NCBI RefSeq assembly: GCF_000518985.1
Contig: NZ_JAEQ01000001.1
Location: forward strand, 248,001-312,000
Direction of reading: 5' to 3'
DNA length: 64,000 nt
From: Chelativorans sp. J32
GTDB taxonomy: Bacteria > Pseudomonadota > Alphaproteobacteria > Rhizobiales > Rhizobiaceae
Shown here: positions 33,214 through 41,816 of the stretch, piece after piece
Layout of the letters: the number at the start of each line of letters is the position of its first letter
How positions within the stretch are numbered: position 1 is the first letter of the stretch
Position numbers and translations under genes: made by a program
The notes under the pieces: generated by a model
What the model was told of the DNA's origin: nothing
Database searches by the model: none
Seen by the model: only the letters and a program-made list of their open reading frames with translations

Positions 33214-34218
33214 TCAGTGATATCCTTCGCCAGGGCCAATCTTGGCGCGGAACACCCAATAGACGAATGCGGTGTAGCCGAGAACCAGCGGCAATAGAAA
33301 GATTGTCCCGACGAGCAGGAAGATCTGCGAGGCCGGCGCTGCAGCAGTGTCCCAGAAGGTGAGGTGCGGCGGTACGAGATAGGGCACGGTGGAGATCACC
33401 AGTCCGGCATAGCCGAGCAGGAAGAGGGCTATCGATCCTATAAAGGGGAGGCTTTCGCGACCTGTGGTGAGCCAGCGCAAGGTCCCGTAGCCGACCAGCG
33501 CTGCTGCGACCGGGACGGGCCATAGGAAAAGAAAATTGGGCAGAGTGAACCACCGTTCCGCGATCCGGTCGATGAAAAGGGGGGTCCAGAGGCTCACGAC
33601 TGCCATGCCGCCCAGAACGGCGGCGAGAAATGAGGGTGCGAGGCGGCGTGCCAATTCCTGTACCGGTCCAGTCGTGCGCATCAGGATCCAGGTCGAACCA
33701 AGAAGACCATAGCCGGCCACGACCGCGAGCCCGACGAAGATCGAAAATGGCGTCAGCCAGTCGAACGCGCCGCCGGCATATTGCCCGTCGGCTACCTCTA
33801 TGCCCTGTAGCAGGCCACCGAGGATCACGCCCTGCAGGAAGGCGGCCACGATTGAGCCCCCGGTAAAGGCGATGTCCCACATTCGATGGCTGGGTTTCGC
33901 CACCCATCGGAATTCGAATGAAACGCCGCGGAAGACGAGCGCCAGAAGCATTCCGATCACCGGCAGATAAAGCGCCGGCATGATCACGGAATAGGCTGTG
34001 GGAAAGGCTACCCAGAGAGCTCCGCCACCCAGCACCAGCCAGGTCTCGTTACCGTCCCAGAACGGAGCGACGGAGTTCATCATCTGATCCCGCTCGCCCT
34101 CGTCATGGGTGAACGGGAAAAGGATGCCGATGCCGAGGTCGAACCCATCGAGGATCACATACATGGCAACGGCAGTGCCGATAATACCCGCCCAGATGAC
34201 CGGAAGATACCATTCCAT
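33214..34218 (-). CDS. cydB: Cytochrome bd-type quinol oxidase subunit II
   Basis: A 334-residue integral membrane subunit with about eight helices. It starts MEWYLPVIWAGIIGTAVAMYVILDGFDLGIGILFPF, the canonical CydB opening, followed by MMNSVAPFWDGNETWLVLGGGALWVAFPTAYSVIMPALYLP. Five bases separate it from cydA upstream. No small cydX gene follows, since the next gene is convergent 16 bases away. The shorter form fits the CioB subgroup of cyanide-insensitive oxidases, though phenotype cannot be read from sequence. Confidence 0.95.
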   Translation of the reverse strand: MEWYLPVIWAGIIGTAVAMYVILDGFDLGIGILFPFTHDEGERDQMMNSVAPFWDGNETWLVLGGGALWVAFPTAYSVIMPALYLPVIGMLLALVFRGVSFEFRWVAKPSHRMWDIAFTGGSIVAAFLQGVILGGLLQGIEVADGQYAGGAFDWLTPFSIFVGLAVVAGYGLLGSTWILMRTTGPVQELARRLAPSFLAAVLGGMAVVSLWTPLFIDRIAERWFTLPNFLFLWPVPVAAALVGYGTLRWLTTGRESLPFIGSIALFLLGYAGLVISTVPYLVPPHLTFWDTAAAPASQIFLLVGTIFLLPLVLGYTAFVYWVFRAKIGPGEGYH

Positions 34219-34223
34219 CGCTG

Positions 34224-35660
34224 TTACCTCCTCGGTGCGGTGAGTGAAGCGCCCGGTCCCTGGCCCGGTGACCGTCCAAGGGCCTCGCGGGCGGCTTCCT
34301 CGGCGCCCGAAAGCGGGCGATTCGGGACGCCGGCCGCGGCCTCCGTTGCCTGTCCCTTCGGCCCCGCATTGATCAGCCGGTTGATGTAATAAACCCCTGT
34401 GGCGAACACGATGCCGTAGATGAAGACGAACAGTGCCAGCGTACCGGCAACGCTCGCACCCGGCACCGGCGATATGCCGTCAGCCGTGCGCAGGTGGCCA
34501 TAGACGAGCCAGGGCTGGCGGCCTTGTTCCGTTACGAACCAACCCGCCAGGATCGCGATGAAACCCAACGGCCACATGAGCGAGGTGGCCCGCAGGAAGA
34601 GCCGTGTTTCGAACAGCCGTCCCCGCCACCAGAGATAAAGACCCCAGAAACCGACTGCAATCAGGAGCAGGCCGATGCCCACCATGATCCGGAAGGTGAA
34701 GAATACGTTTGCGACCGGTGGCCACTGATCTTCGGGAAAGTCCGTCATTCCGAGATAGGTGCCGTTCCAGTCATGGGTCAGGATCAGCGAGCCCAGTTTG
34801 GGGATGGCAACTTCCAGATGGTTCTTCCGCGCCGCTTCATCAGGAATGCCGAAAAGAACCAGGGATGCAGGATCCCGCCCGTGCCAATGTCCCTCCATGG
34901 CGGCGACCTTTACCGGTTGGTGCTCCAGCGTATTGAGGCCGTGCATGTCCCCGATGACGAGCTGCAGGGTGGCCGAGACAGCAATCATGCCCACCGCCAT
35001 CCGGAGCATGGTGCGGCTTTCCTCGAGGTGGCGTCCTGCAAGCAGATACCGCGCGCCAACCGCCAGCACCACCACCGCCGTCGTGAGATAGGCGGCGTTT
35101 ACCATATGCGCGAACCGGTAGGGGAAGCTCGGGTTGAAGATAATCTGCAGCCAGTCCACGGGATAGGCGATGCCGTCGCGGATCTCGTGGCCGGTAGGTG
35201 TCTGCATCCAGCTGTTCGCCGAGAGGATCCAGAAGGCACTGATCGCGGTCCCGGTAGCCACCAGGCAGGCCGCGAGCGTGATCAGCCAAGGAGGGAACCG
35301 ATTCCAGCCGAACAGGAGAATCCCAAGGAATGTCGCTTCCAGGTAAAACGCCGTCAGCACCTCATAGCCGATCAGCGGGCCGATCACGTTGCCGCTGAAT
35401 TCGGAAAAGCGGCTCCAGTTCGTGCCGAACTGATAGCTGAGCACGATGCCGGACACGACTCCCATGGCGAAGGATACGGCGAAGATCTTGGTCCAGAACC
35501 GGGCGAGCCGATGGAACTTCTCGTCCTTCGTCCAGCGCCAGGCAAGAAGCAGCACCGCAATGAAGGCGGAAAGTCCGATGGTGAAAGCCGGGAAGATGAT
35601 ATGAAAGGAAATGGTGAAGGCGAATTGGATGCGTGCGAGCAGGACTGGATCGAATTCCAT
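34224..35660 (-). CDS. cydA: Cytochrome bd-type quinol oxidase subunit I
   Basis: The haem-bearing subunit of a bd-type terminal oxidase that reduces oxygen with quinol and works at low oxygen or under stress. With the start at 35660 (MEFDPVLLARIQFAFTISFHIIFPAFTIG) it is 478 residues. The axial His in FTISFHIIFP and the GWNRFPPWL block are present. It lacks the long C-terminal Q-loop insertion of E. coli CydA (522 residues), so it fits the short-loop CioA group. In rhizobia such operons can be under ActSR control; no binding site is claimed here. Confidence 0.95.
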   Translation of the reverse strand: MEFDPVLLARIQFAFTISFHIIFPAFTIGLSAFIAVLLLAWRWTKDEKFHRLARFWTKIFAVSFAMGVVSGIVLSYQFGTNWSRFSEFSGNVIGPLIGYEVLTAFYLEATFLGILLFGWNRFPPWLITLAACLVATGTAISAFWILSANSWMQTPTGHEIRDGIAYPVDWLQIIFNPSFPYRFAHMVNAAYLTTAVVVLAVGARYLLAGRHLEESRTMLRMAVGMIAVSATLQLVIGDMHGLNTLEHQPVKVAAMEGHWHGRDPASLVLFGIPDEAARKNHLEVAIPKLGSLILTHDWNGTYLGMTDFPEDQWPPVANVFFTFRIMVGIGLLLIAVGFWGLYLWWRGRLFETRLFLRATSLMWPLGFIAILAGWFVTEQGRQPWLVYGHLRTADGISPVPGASVAGTLALFVFIYGIVFATGVYYINRLINAGPKGQATEAAAGVPNRPLSGAEEAAREALGRSPGQGPGASLTAPRR

Positions 35661-36021
35661 GGCGCTCTCCACCACCGTCCGTGCGGTGATCAGTTTTGTT
35701 TATAATGGGGTAAACACGTGCAAAGTCCACCCCGGAGCGGTGCGCGAAATTGGCTCAGGGAGGAGCTTAATAGCCAATAAGCTTTTACCGCGATCAGCTT
35801 AGGCGGGCGCTCAGACGGGAAATCAAGGCAGCAGGGATAGACATCGGCCAGCGTGCATGCCGCTTTGGAGCGCTCGCCTGAAGCAAGCCGAAAGTCGGAG
35901 ACCATCAGCGGTTGTCCACCTGTTGCACTTGCCATTATGTTGGCGCGCAATCATCGTGTGCATCACTCGATGGGGTGCCCTTGTCTGAACAAGGGCATGT
36001 GAGGAGATCGGAGGAGAAGAT
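35661..36021. other. Divergent intergenic region between cydA and the TAXI gene
   Basis: About 360 bases serving two divergent operons. The part near cydA is A/T-rich (TTTATAATGGGGTAAAC). I saw no clear FNR-type palindrome and no open frame with conserved features. Confidence 0.5.
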
Positions 36022-36978
36022 ATGCTTTGTTTCAACAAAAAACATGTGGCCGCCGGGGTGCTGGCGCTGGGATTCGGTTTTCATCCTGCCGCCAGCGGCG
36101 CGCAGGAATTCATCAATGTGCTGACCGGCGGCACATCCGGCGTCTATTACCCGCTCGGCGTCGCCCTTTCCGAGATCTATGGCGAAACGATCGAGGGTTC
36201 GCGCACGCAGGTGCAGGCCACCAAGGCATCGGTCGAGAATCTCAATCTGCTGCAGCAAGGCCGCGGTGAGATCGCCTTTGCGCTGGGCGACTCGGTCAAG
36301 CTCGGTTGGGAGGGCGATACAGAGGCAGGTTTCCCGGGCAAGCTCGACAAGCTGCGCGGCATCGCAGCGATCTATCCGAACTATATCCAGATCGTCGCCA
36401 GTCAGGAATCCGGCATCAAGACGCTGGAGGACCTGAAGGGCAAGAGCCTCTCGGTGGGCGCACCGGCGTCCGGCACCGAGCTGAATGCCCGCGCGATCTT
36501 CGAGGCCGCGGGCATGAGCTATGAGGATCTCGGGAAGGTCGAATACCTGCCGTTCGCCGAATCGGTCGAGCTGATCAAGAACCGGCAGCTCGACGCGACG
36601 CTGCAGTCGGCCGGTCTTGGCGTGGCCTCGATCCGCGACCTCTCCACCTCGCTTGCGATCACGGTCGTGGCGGTACCAGCGGAAGTCGTGGAGAAGATCG
36701 GCGCGCCCTACATGTCGGCCACTATCCCCACCGGAACCTATGAGGGCCAGACGGAGGACGTGAACACCGCCGCCGTCGGCAATATGCTGGTCACCCATGC
36801 CGATGTCTCGGAAGAAACGGCCTATCAGATGACCAAGCAGCTCTTCGAGAATCTCGACCGGCTGACTGCGGCGCACGCAGCCGCCAAGGAGATCAAGCTT
36901 GAAGGCGCGACCGAGGGCATGCCGATCCCGCTGCATCCGGGCGCCGAGCGCTACTATAAGGAAAAGGGCCTGCTGTAG
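36022..36978 (+). CDS. TAXI-family TRAP transporter substrate-binding protein
   Basis: Periplasmic receptor of a TRAP-type secondary importer. The 318-residue protein has an N-terminal signal (AAGVLALGFGFHPAASGAQE) and the TAXI hallmark right after it: FINVLTGGTSGVYYPLGVALSEIY. LLQQGRGEIAFALGDSVKLGW and GKSLSVGAPASGTELNARAIFEAAG are further conserved blocks. GAGGAGAAGAT precedes the ATG. TAXI proteins are thought to bind glutamate or other dicarboxylate-like solutes; the ligand here is unknown. First gene of a three-gene transporter operon. Confidence 0.95.
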   Translation: MLCFNKKHVAAGVLALGFGFHPAASGAQEFINVLTGGTSGVYYPLGVALSEIYGETIEGSRTQVQATKASVENLNLLQQGRGEIAFALGDSVKLGWEGDTEAGFPGKLDKLRGIAAIYPNYIQIVASQESGIKTLEDLKGKSLSVGAPASGTELNARAIFEAAGMSYEDLGKVEYLPFAESVELIKNRQLDATLQSAGLGVASIRDLSTSLAITVVAVPAEVVEKIGAPYMSATIPTGTYEGQTEDVNTAAVGNMLVTHADVSEETAYQMTKQLFENLDRLTAAHAAAKEIKLEGATEGMPIPLHPGAERYYKEKGLL

Positions 36979-37021
36979 GGTCGCCGGGCGTTCGTGCTCG
37001 CCTTGTAACCGACATTGTTCG

Positions 37022-37046
37022 GCCTGTCGGCTCGCCGCCGGCAGGC
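37022..37046 (+). terminator. Intercistronic hairpin between TAXI gene and permease
   Basis: Nine-base stem GCCTGTCGG/CCGGCAGGC (one G-T pair) with a 7-base loop and no strong T run. It may be an attenuator or an mRNA-stabilising hairpin that keeps binding protein in excess over permease. Confidence 0.4.
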
Positions 37047-37086
37047 TTGAGCATTGCATCCCTATTCCGGAGAGGTTTAGGACCGC

Positions 37087-39210
37087 ATGACCGATACATC
37101 TCATCAGCAGAACACGCCCGCGCCCACCGAGGAGATCCCGACCGAGGGTCTCCCGCCGGGCTGGGGCGCCGGCTTCTGGGGCACAGCGGCGTATTCCATC
37201 GCGATCGCCTTTTCGCTTTTTCAACTCTGGACAGCCGCTTATGGCACGCTGCCGAGCCAGGTTGTGCGGGCGATGCATGTGGGGTTCCTGCTGTTGTTGG
37301 GATTCGCGCTGCTCGGCAATCTAAAGTCCGAAAGCAAGGTCACGCGCTCCATCCTTTGGATCTTTGGCGTGCTCGGCTTTCTCACCGGCGTCTACAACTG
37401 GATATTCTACCGGGAACTGCTGTTGCGCGCCGGCGGCTTCCACACCGTGCCTGATCTGGTCGTCGGCGTTGTGCTGATAGCCCTGGTGTTCGAAGGTGCG
37501 CGCAGGCTCATGGGCCTGCCGCTGACCATCATCTCCGGCATCTTTCTCGCCTACTGCTTCTTCGGCCAGTATATGCCCGGCCCGTTTGTCCACCGCGGCT
37601 ACGATTTCGCGCAGATCATCGAGCATATCAGCTTCGGTACCGAGGGTATTTACGGCACCCCGATCTACGTATCGGCTGCCTATATCTTCATCTTTGTCGT
37701 TTTCGCCGCCTTCCTCGAACGTGCCGGCATGATCGCGCTGTTCAACGATTTCGCGCTCGGCCTCGTCGGCGGGGCGCGCGGCGGTCCCGCCCAGGTTTGT
37801 GTGTTGTCGTCCGCCCTGATGGGCACCATTTCCGGCTCAGGCGTTGCCAATGTGGTCGCGAGCGGCCAGTTCACAATTCCGCTGATGAAACGCTTCGGCT
37901 TCCGCTCCGCATTCGCGGGAGGCGTGGAGGCCACCTCCTCGATGGGTGGCCAGATCATGCCGCCGGTTATGGGAGCGGTCGCCTTTATCATGGCCGAGAC
38001 GCTGAACATTCCCTATGCCGAGGTCGTCAAGGCGGCGATCATCCCCGCCTTCCTCTATTTCGGCGTCTGCTTTTGGACTGTGCATCTGGAGGCCGGCAAG
38101 GCTGGTCTCAAAGGGATGAACAAGTCGGAACTGCCAAATCCGTGGACTGCCGTCCGCGAGCATTGGCCGCTCGTGCTACCGCTTGCCGTTCTGGTCTATC
38201 TGCTGTTTGCCGGCTACACACCAATCTTCGCCGGCACGATGGGCCTGGCGCTCACCATCGTCCTCATCCTCGGCATGCCAATTGCTGCCCTAATCGGCCC
38301 GCTCGCCTTCCGTGTGGTGTTCTGGATTGCGCTTGGCCTGGGGGCAGCCTCGTTTATGAAATACGGCGTCGATCTGTTGGCGATTGTCCTAGCGGCTCTG
38401 ATCCTTGGCTGCCTCGCCTTCAAAGGTGGGCGCGAGACGCTGGTGATCTGCCGCGATTCCCTTGCGGAGGGTGCCAAGAACGCGTTGCCGGTCGGCATCG
38501 CCTGTGCAATCGTCGGGATCGTCATCGGCACGCTGACCTTGACCGGCATCGCCTCCACTTTCATCGGCGCCATCATCGCCATAGGCAGGGACAACCTGTT
38601 CCTGTCGCTGATCCTGACGATGATCACCTGCTTGATCCTCGGCATGGGCATTCCGACCATCCCGAACTACATCATCACGTCGTCGCTGGCCGGCCCGGCG
38701 CTACTCGAACTGGGCGTGCCGCTCGTCGTCAGCCACATGTTCGTGTTCTATTTCGGCATCATGGCCGATCTCACGCCGCCAGTGGCGCTCGCTGCCTTTG
38801 CGGCGGCGCCGATGGCCAAGACGTCCGGCCTCAAGATCGCAATCCAGGCGACGAAGCTTGCCGTCGCCGGCTTCGTGGTGCCGTTCATGGCCGTCTACAC
38901 GCCCGCACTGATGCTGCAGGAGGGTGGGGCGATGGCTGCGGCCTGGGGCTATCCGGTCGAGGTCGTCTACGTCGTCTTCAAAGCCTGCCTCGGTGTGGCG
39001 CTGTGGGGCATGGCCTTCGTGGGCTTCTGGCTCCGCCCCATGGGGATCTGGGAGCGGGTGGCCGCCTTCGCCGCGGGCCTGCTTCTTGTATTGGCGCTGC
39101 CATGGACGGACGAACTTGGTTTTCTGCTTTCCGCTCTCCTGTTGGGGCAGCACTGGTACCGCGCGCGCAGCAGAAGCACGGAGCCGCCGCAGACGCTGGT
39201 CGAGGAGTAG
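37087..39210 (+). CDS. TRAP transporter permease, fused 4TM-12TM (DctQM-type)
   Basis: A 707-residue inner-membrane protein combining the small DctQ-like and large DctM-like subunits, the usual form in TAXI systems. A hydrophilic N-terminus (~35 residues) precedes 4-5 helices. The DctM part begins near residue 195 and contains FLERAGMIALFNDFALGLVGGARGGPAQVCVLSSALMGTISGSGVANVVASGQFTIPLMKRFGF and ATSSMGGQIMPPVMGAVAFIMAE, the fused-permease signatures. GMGIPTIPNYIITSSL is the second conserved half. It moves solute with Na+ or H+. Confidence 0.95.
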   Translation: MTDTSHQQNTPAPTEEIPTEGLPPGWGAGFWGTAAYSIAIAFSLFQLWTAAYGTLPSQVVRAMHVGFLLLLGFALLGNLKSESKVTRSILWIFGVLGFLTGVYNWIFYRELLLRAGGFHTVPDLVVGVVLIALVFEGARRLMGLPLTIISGIFLAYCFFGQYMPGPFVHRGYDFAQIIEHISFGTEGIYGTPIYVSAAYIFIFVVFAAFLERAGMIALFNDFALGLVGGARGGPAQVCVLSSALMGTISGSGVANVVASGQFTIPLMKRFGFRSAFAGGVEATSSMGGQIMPPVMGAVAFIMAETLNIPYAEVVKAAIIPAFLYFGVCFWTVHLEAGKAGLKGMNKSELPNPWTAVREHWPLVLPLAVLVYLLFAGYTPIFAGTMGLALTIVLILGMPIAALIGPLAFRVVFWIALGLGAASFMKYGVDLLAIVLAALILGCLAFKGGRETLVICRDSLAEGAKNALPVGIACAIVGIVIGTLTLTGIASTFIGAIIAIGRDNLFLSLILTMITCLILGMGIPTIPNYIITSSLAGPALLELGVPLVVSHMFVFYFGIMADLTPPVALAAFAAAPMAKTSGLKIAIQATKLAVAGFVVPFMAVYTPALMLQEGGAMAAAWGYPVEVVYVVFKACLGVALWGMAFVGFWLRPMGIWERVAAFAAGLLLVLALPWTDELGFLLSALLLGQHWYRARSRSTEPPQTLVEE

Positions 39211-39214
39211 GGGG

Positions 39215-39574
39215 GTGTCGGCCTGCCTTCTGGTCGGCGGCAAGGCAATGACGCTCGCCGCCGGCCTGTTCACCCTGTCCTGGACCCATTCGGTCGAGAG
39301 GGTCGAATGGCAGGAGACCTGGCGCGCAACGCCGGTAGGATTACAAATTGTGGAAGCGCGGGTGAAGGGATCCGGAGCTGGCATGGAGCCGCCTCCGGAT
39401 GCACGTCTGAGAGACGGTTGGTGGGTTTATGTGCCTGAGCTTGGGCCAATTCCCGAGCTTCGTCTTGCCGCGTCCGGTGCGACAGGGAGCGGCTGGCGCT
39501 TGTGCGCAGGTGAGGAGTGTCGGCAGATTGGTGTGCAGGCCAAAGAGCCGGTCCTGCTTAAACCATGCCCTTAG
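39215..39574 (+). CDS. DUF1850 protein associated with TAXI-TRAP transporter
   Basis: A 119-residue protein with the DUF1850 core FTLSWTHSVERVEWQETWRATPVGLQIVEARVKGSGAGMEPPPDARLRDGWWVYVPELGPIPELRLA. DUF1850 genes very often follow fused TRAP permeases, exactly as here. The GTG at 39215 is 4 bases after the permease stop and gives a plausible export signal. It is probably periplasmic; its function is unknown. Two cysteines near the end (LCAGEEC) could form a disulfide. Confidence 0.8.
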   Translation: MSACLLVGGKAMTLAAGLFTLSWTHSVERVEWQETWRATPVGLQIVEARVKGSGAGMEPPPDARLRDGWWVYVPELGPIPELRLAASGATGSGWRLCAGEECRQIGVQAKEPVLLKPCP

Positions 39575-39605
39575 CCTCCGGTCCCCGGCCGATATCCTCG
39601 ACGGC

Positions 39606-39752
39606 TCAAGCGTGCGCCGAGCCCCTGCGGCTCTCACGCTGCGCGCAGGCCGGCCCCGGACCGCGCATGTAGTGACGCTCCGGATGGTAGCGTGGTGCAA
39701 AGAAATCACGAACGACCCTTACGCAGGCAACGATCAACTTGATGAACCCCAT
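39606..39752 (-). CDS. Possible small basic protein (uncertain)
   Basis: A 48-codon frame starting at 39752 with AGGA 8 bases upstream. The product begins MGFIKLIVACVRVVRDFFAP and continues with RYHPERHYMRGPGPA, an amphipathic helix followed by a basic tail. I do not recognise it. It lies in a long gap otherwise lacking genes, so chance is a real possibility. Confidence 0.22.
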   Translation of the reverse strand: MGFIKLIVACVRVVRDFFAPRYHPERHYMRGPGPACAQRESRRGSAHA

Positions 39753-39984
39753 GGTCCGTGTCCTGGCTCTTTGAACGACCCGTAGCAATCCTAAGCAAAA
39801 CGCATGAATGCCGGGTGAACGTTTGTTTCTTTGAGACCAGAAACACCACCGCTCCGTGGCGGAAAATGGGAGCGATCTTGGCGGCCCTGTGGCAGGCCTC
39901 TTTGTTCCTCCCTCTGTGCCTGAAATGCCACAGCCGATAGGGAGCTGTGGCACATCTGAGGGCTTGGCGTGGTGATGGCTATCC

Positions 39985-40870
39985 GATCTTATTCGGTACT
40001 TCTGCGAGCCACCTTCGTGCCATTTCAAGCCCAAGAAACTTGGCTGCGGCATTGATGGCCGCCGTCGCCGCCGGCGGTTCGCTTGCCATCCGGAAAAAGC
40101 CGTGCCCAACCCCCGGATGGAAGTCGAGCCTATAGGGAACGCCTGCATGAGCCAGCCCTTCTGCTCAGGTGAGGCGTATCGTCAAGGAGGGGGTCGAGAC
40201 CGCCTGCACAGAGATGGAGTGGGGACAGGCCAGCGAGATCCGCGTGTCGCGGGACTGCAAGAAGGGAGGGGGCCTTGCCGAGATATCGGGCCCCGAACCC
40301 GCGCATAAGCGTAATGGAAATCCCACAGGAACCATCGCCGCAGCGCCTATAGCTGTCGCTCTCGAAGCCCAGGGCATAACAGCCGAAGAACAACGCGGCC
40401 GCTCTCACACTCTGAGCGTGAGGAGAGTTCCAAGCGCAAGATTGGCGCCTGCGGAATCTCCTGCAAGCGCGACACTGCCGCGAAGGTAATTTGCACCGAG
40501 GCCGCCATCAGCAACGAAACGGATGGAATTGAGAACATCATAGAGCGGCGGGGAAAACGGATGTTCCGGTGCGAGACTGTAGTCGATGCCGAGCACCGCA
40601 CAGTGGCTCGCACAGGAGACCCGGCGCATCAAATCGTCGTGGGGTGTCGATTGAGCCGAGGACCCAGCCGCCGCGGTGCACGAACACGATCACGGGACCG
40701 GTTGTTCCGTCACAGTAGAGACGTGCCTGGAGAGAGCCTGCGGCCCTCGGTATGGATAGATCGCCGCGGCCGCAAGCGTGATGGAGGTGTATTCCGTTCG
40801 GAGTTCATCGCAGTAAAGGCTGCGCGCGACCCCGAGATGGGGATCGAGGCAGGTCTGCAACTGGGGCTGT
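39985..40870 (-). pseudogene. Decayed alpha/beta-hydrolase (HSL-type esterase/lipase)
   Basis: On the minus strand, pieces of one esterase appear in order but in different frames. They are: GPVIVFVHRGGWVLGSID (oxyanion-hole HGGG motif, here HRGG); CAVLGIDYSLAPEHPF and ALAGDSAGANLAL (nucleophile elbow G-D-S-A-G); AALFFGCYALGFESDSY; LAGLSPLHLCAGGLDPLLDD (acid); and YRLDFHPGVGHGFFRMAS (catalytic His). At least three frame breaks separate them (near 40640, 40415 and 40200). The gene cannot make a full enzyme. The ends are approximate. Confidence 0.8.
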
Positions 40871-40899
40871 CCTCACGCGCCGCAGAATCGGCATCAGGG

Positions 40900-41080
40900 T
40901 TGGGGATAAGGATTTTTTATATCAAACTCGATTGCATAGCATAATCAGATAATCTCGAAGTAGAGGCTCAATAATGATCAAAAAATTTGGCTGGTAATAA
41001 AGCAATCTTCTTTATGGGTGTTATATATAATTTATGATTATGGAATAATATTTGCTAGATTGGATATAATAGTGCTCGTC
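40900..41080. other. AT-rich intergenic patch
   Basis: About 180 bases of strikingly A/T-rich DNA (for example TATATATAATTTATGATTATG at about 41020-41040) inside a GC-rich chromosome. It lies between the esterase remnant and the YciE-like gene. No gene, repeat boundary or attachment site was recognised in it. Nucleoid-silencer binding or leftover foreign DNA are possible explanations. Confidence 0.6.
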
Positions 41081-41238
41081 TGGTGTGATTAAAGGGAGTT
41101 TCGGCCGATTTCTGAACTGAGCGAAGCAAGATCCGGCGCCCGGTGCGATGGAACAGACCGCCGCGAGAAGGGTTAGTCCCATAGGACCGCGCGGGGAGAG
41201 CCGCGAGGTTGCAACTCGACAGGAAGAGGAATGAAGCG

Positions 41239-41745
41239 ATGGGTCTGTTTTCGAAAGACATCAAGAGCATGGACGACCTGTTCGTGCACACGCTCAAGGA
41301 CATCTATTATGCCGAAAATCAGATCACGAAGGCCTTGCCGCAGATGATGGAGAAGGCCAGCAACCAGCAGCTGAAGCAGGGTTTCGAACAGCATCTGAGG
41401 GAAACCGAAGGCCATATCCGCAATCTGGAGCAGGTGTTCCAGATGATGAATATGGAGCCGAAAGGTGTCGACTGCCCGGCCATCGATGGCATCATCGAGG
41501 AATCGAAGGAAGTTGCCGGTGATGTCGACGATCCGAAGGTGCTCGACGCTGCTCTGATCGCCGCCGCCCAGGCCGTGGAACATTACGAGATCACCCGCTA
41601 TGGCACGTTGATCACCTGGGCGCAGGAGCTAGGCAAGAATGAATGCGCGGATATCCTGAAGCGCAACCTTGCCGAGGAAAAGGCGACGGACCAGAAACTC
41701 ACCGAACTGGCGGAAAGCCGCATCAACCTAGCCGCAGCGGAATAG
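41239..41745 (+). CDS. YciE/YciF-like ferritin-fold stress protein (DUF892)
   Basis: A 168-residue four-helix protein: IKSMDDLFVHTLKDIYYAENQITKALPQMMEKASNQQLKQGFEQHLRETEGHIRNLEQVFQ, the DUF892 signature, with a second half AAQAVEHYEITRYGTLITWAQELGKNECADILKRNLAEEKATDQKLTELAE. The Glu/His residues in HLRETEGHI and AVEHYE lie where ferritin-like proteins bind two metals. Family members are induced by osmotic or oxidative stress; their chemistry is unproven. It is convergent with mbfA. Confidence 0.9.
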   Translation: MGLFSKDIKSMDDLFVHTLKDIYYAENQITKALPQMMEKASNQQLKQGFEQHLRETEGHIRNLEQVFQMMNMEPKGVDCPAIDGIIEESKEVAGDVDDPKVLDAALIAAAQAVEHYEITRYGTLITWAQELGKNECADILKRNLAEEKATDQKLTELAESRINLAAAE

Positions 41746-41763
41746 TCTCCCCTGCTGACCGGA

Positions 41764-41795
41764 AGCCCCTCTCCGACTCCAGTCGGGGAGGGGCT
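41764..41795. terminator. Bidirectional terminator between DUF892 gene and mbfA
   Basis: A 14-base stem AGCCCCTCTCCGAC/GTCGGGGAGGGGCT (one wobble pair) with a 4-base loop, between two convergent genes. No long T run, but stability is high. Confidence 0.75.
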
Positions 41796-41816
41796 ATGCT
41801 GTGCAGTCAATCGGTT

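Noticed and set aside
37797-39251. 484-codon frame overlapping the TRAP permease in another plus-strand frame
   Set aside because: Arg/Gly/His-rich out-of-frame translation with no membrane segments; the permease frame has conserved helices.
36022-39574. Possible link of the TAXI-TRAP genes with cydAB as one system
   Set aside because: The operons are divergent and share only an intergenic region; nothing in sequence joins their functions.
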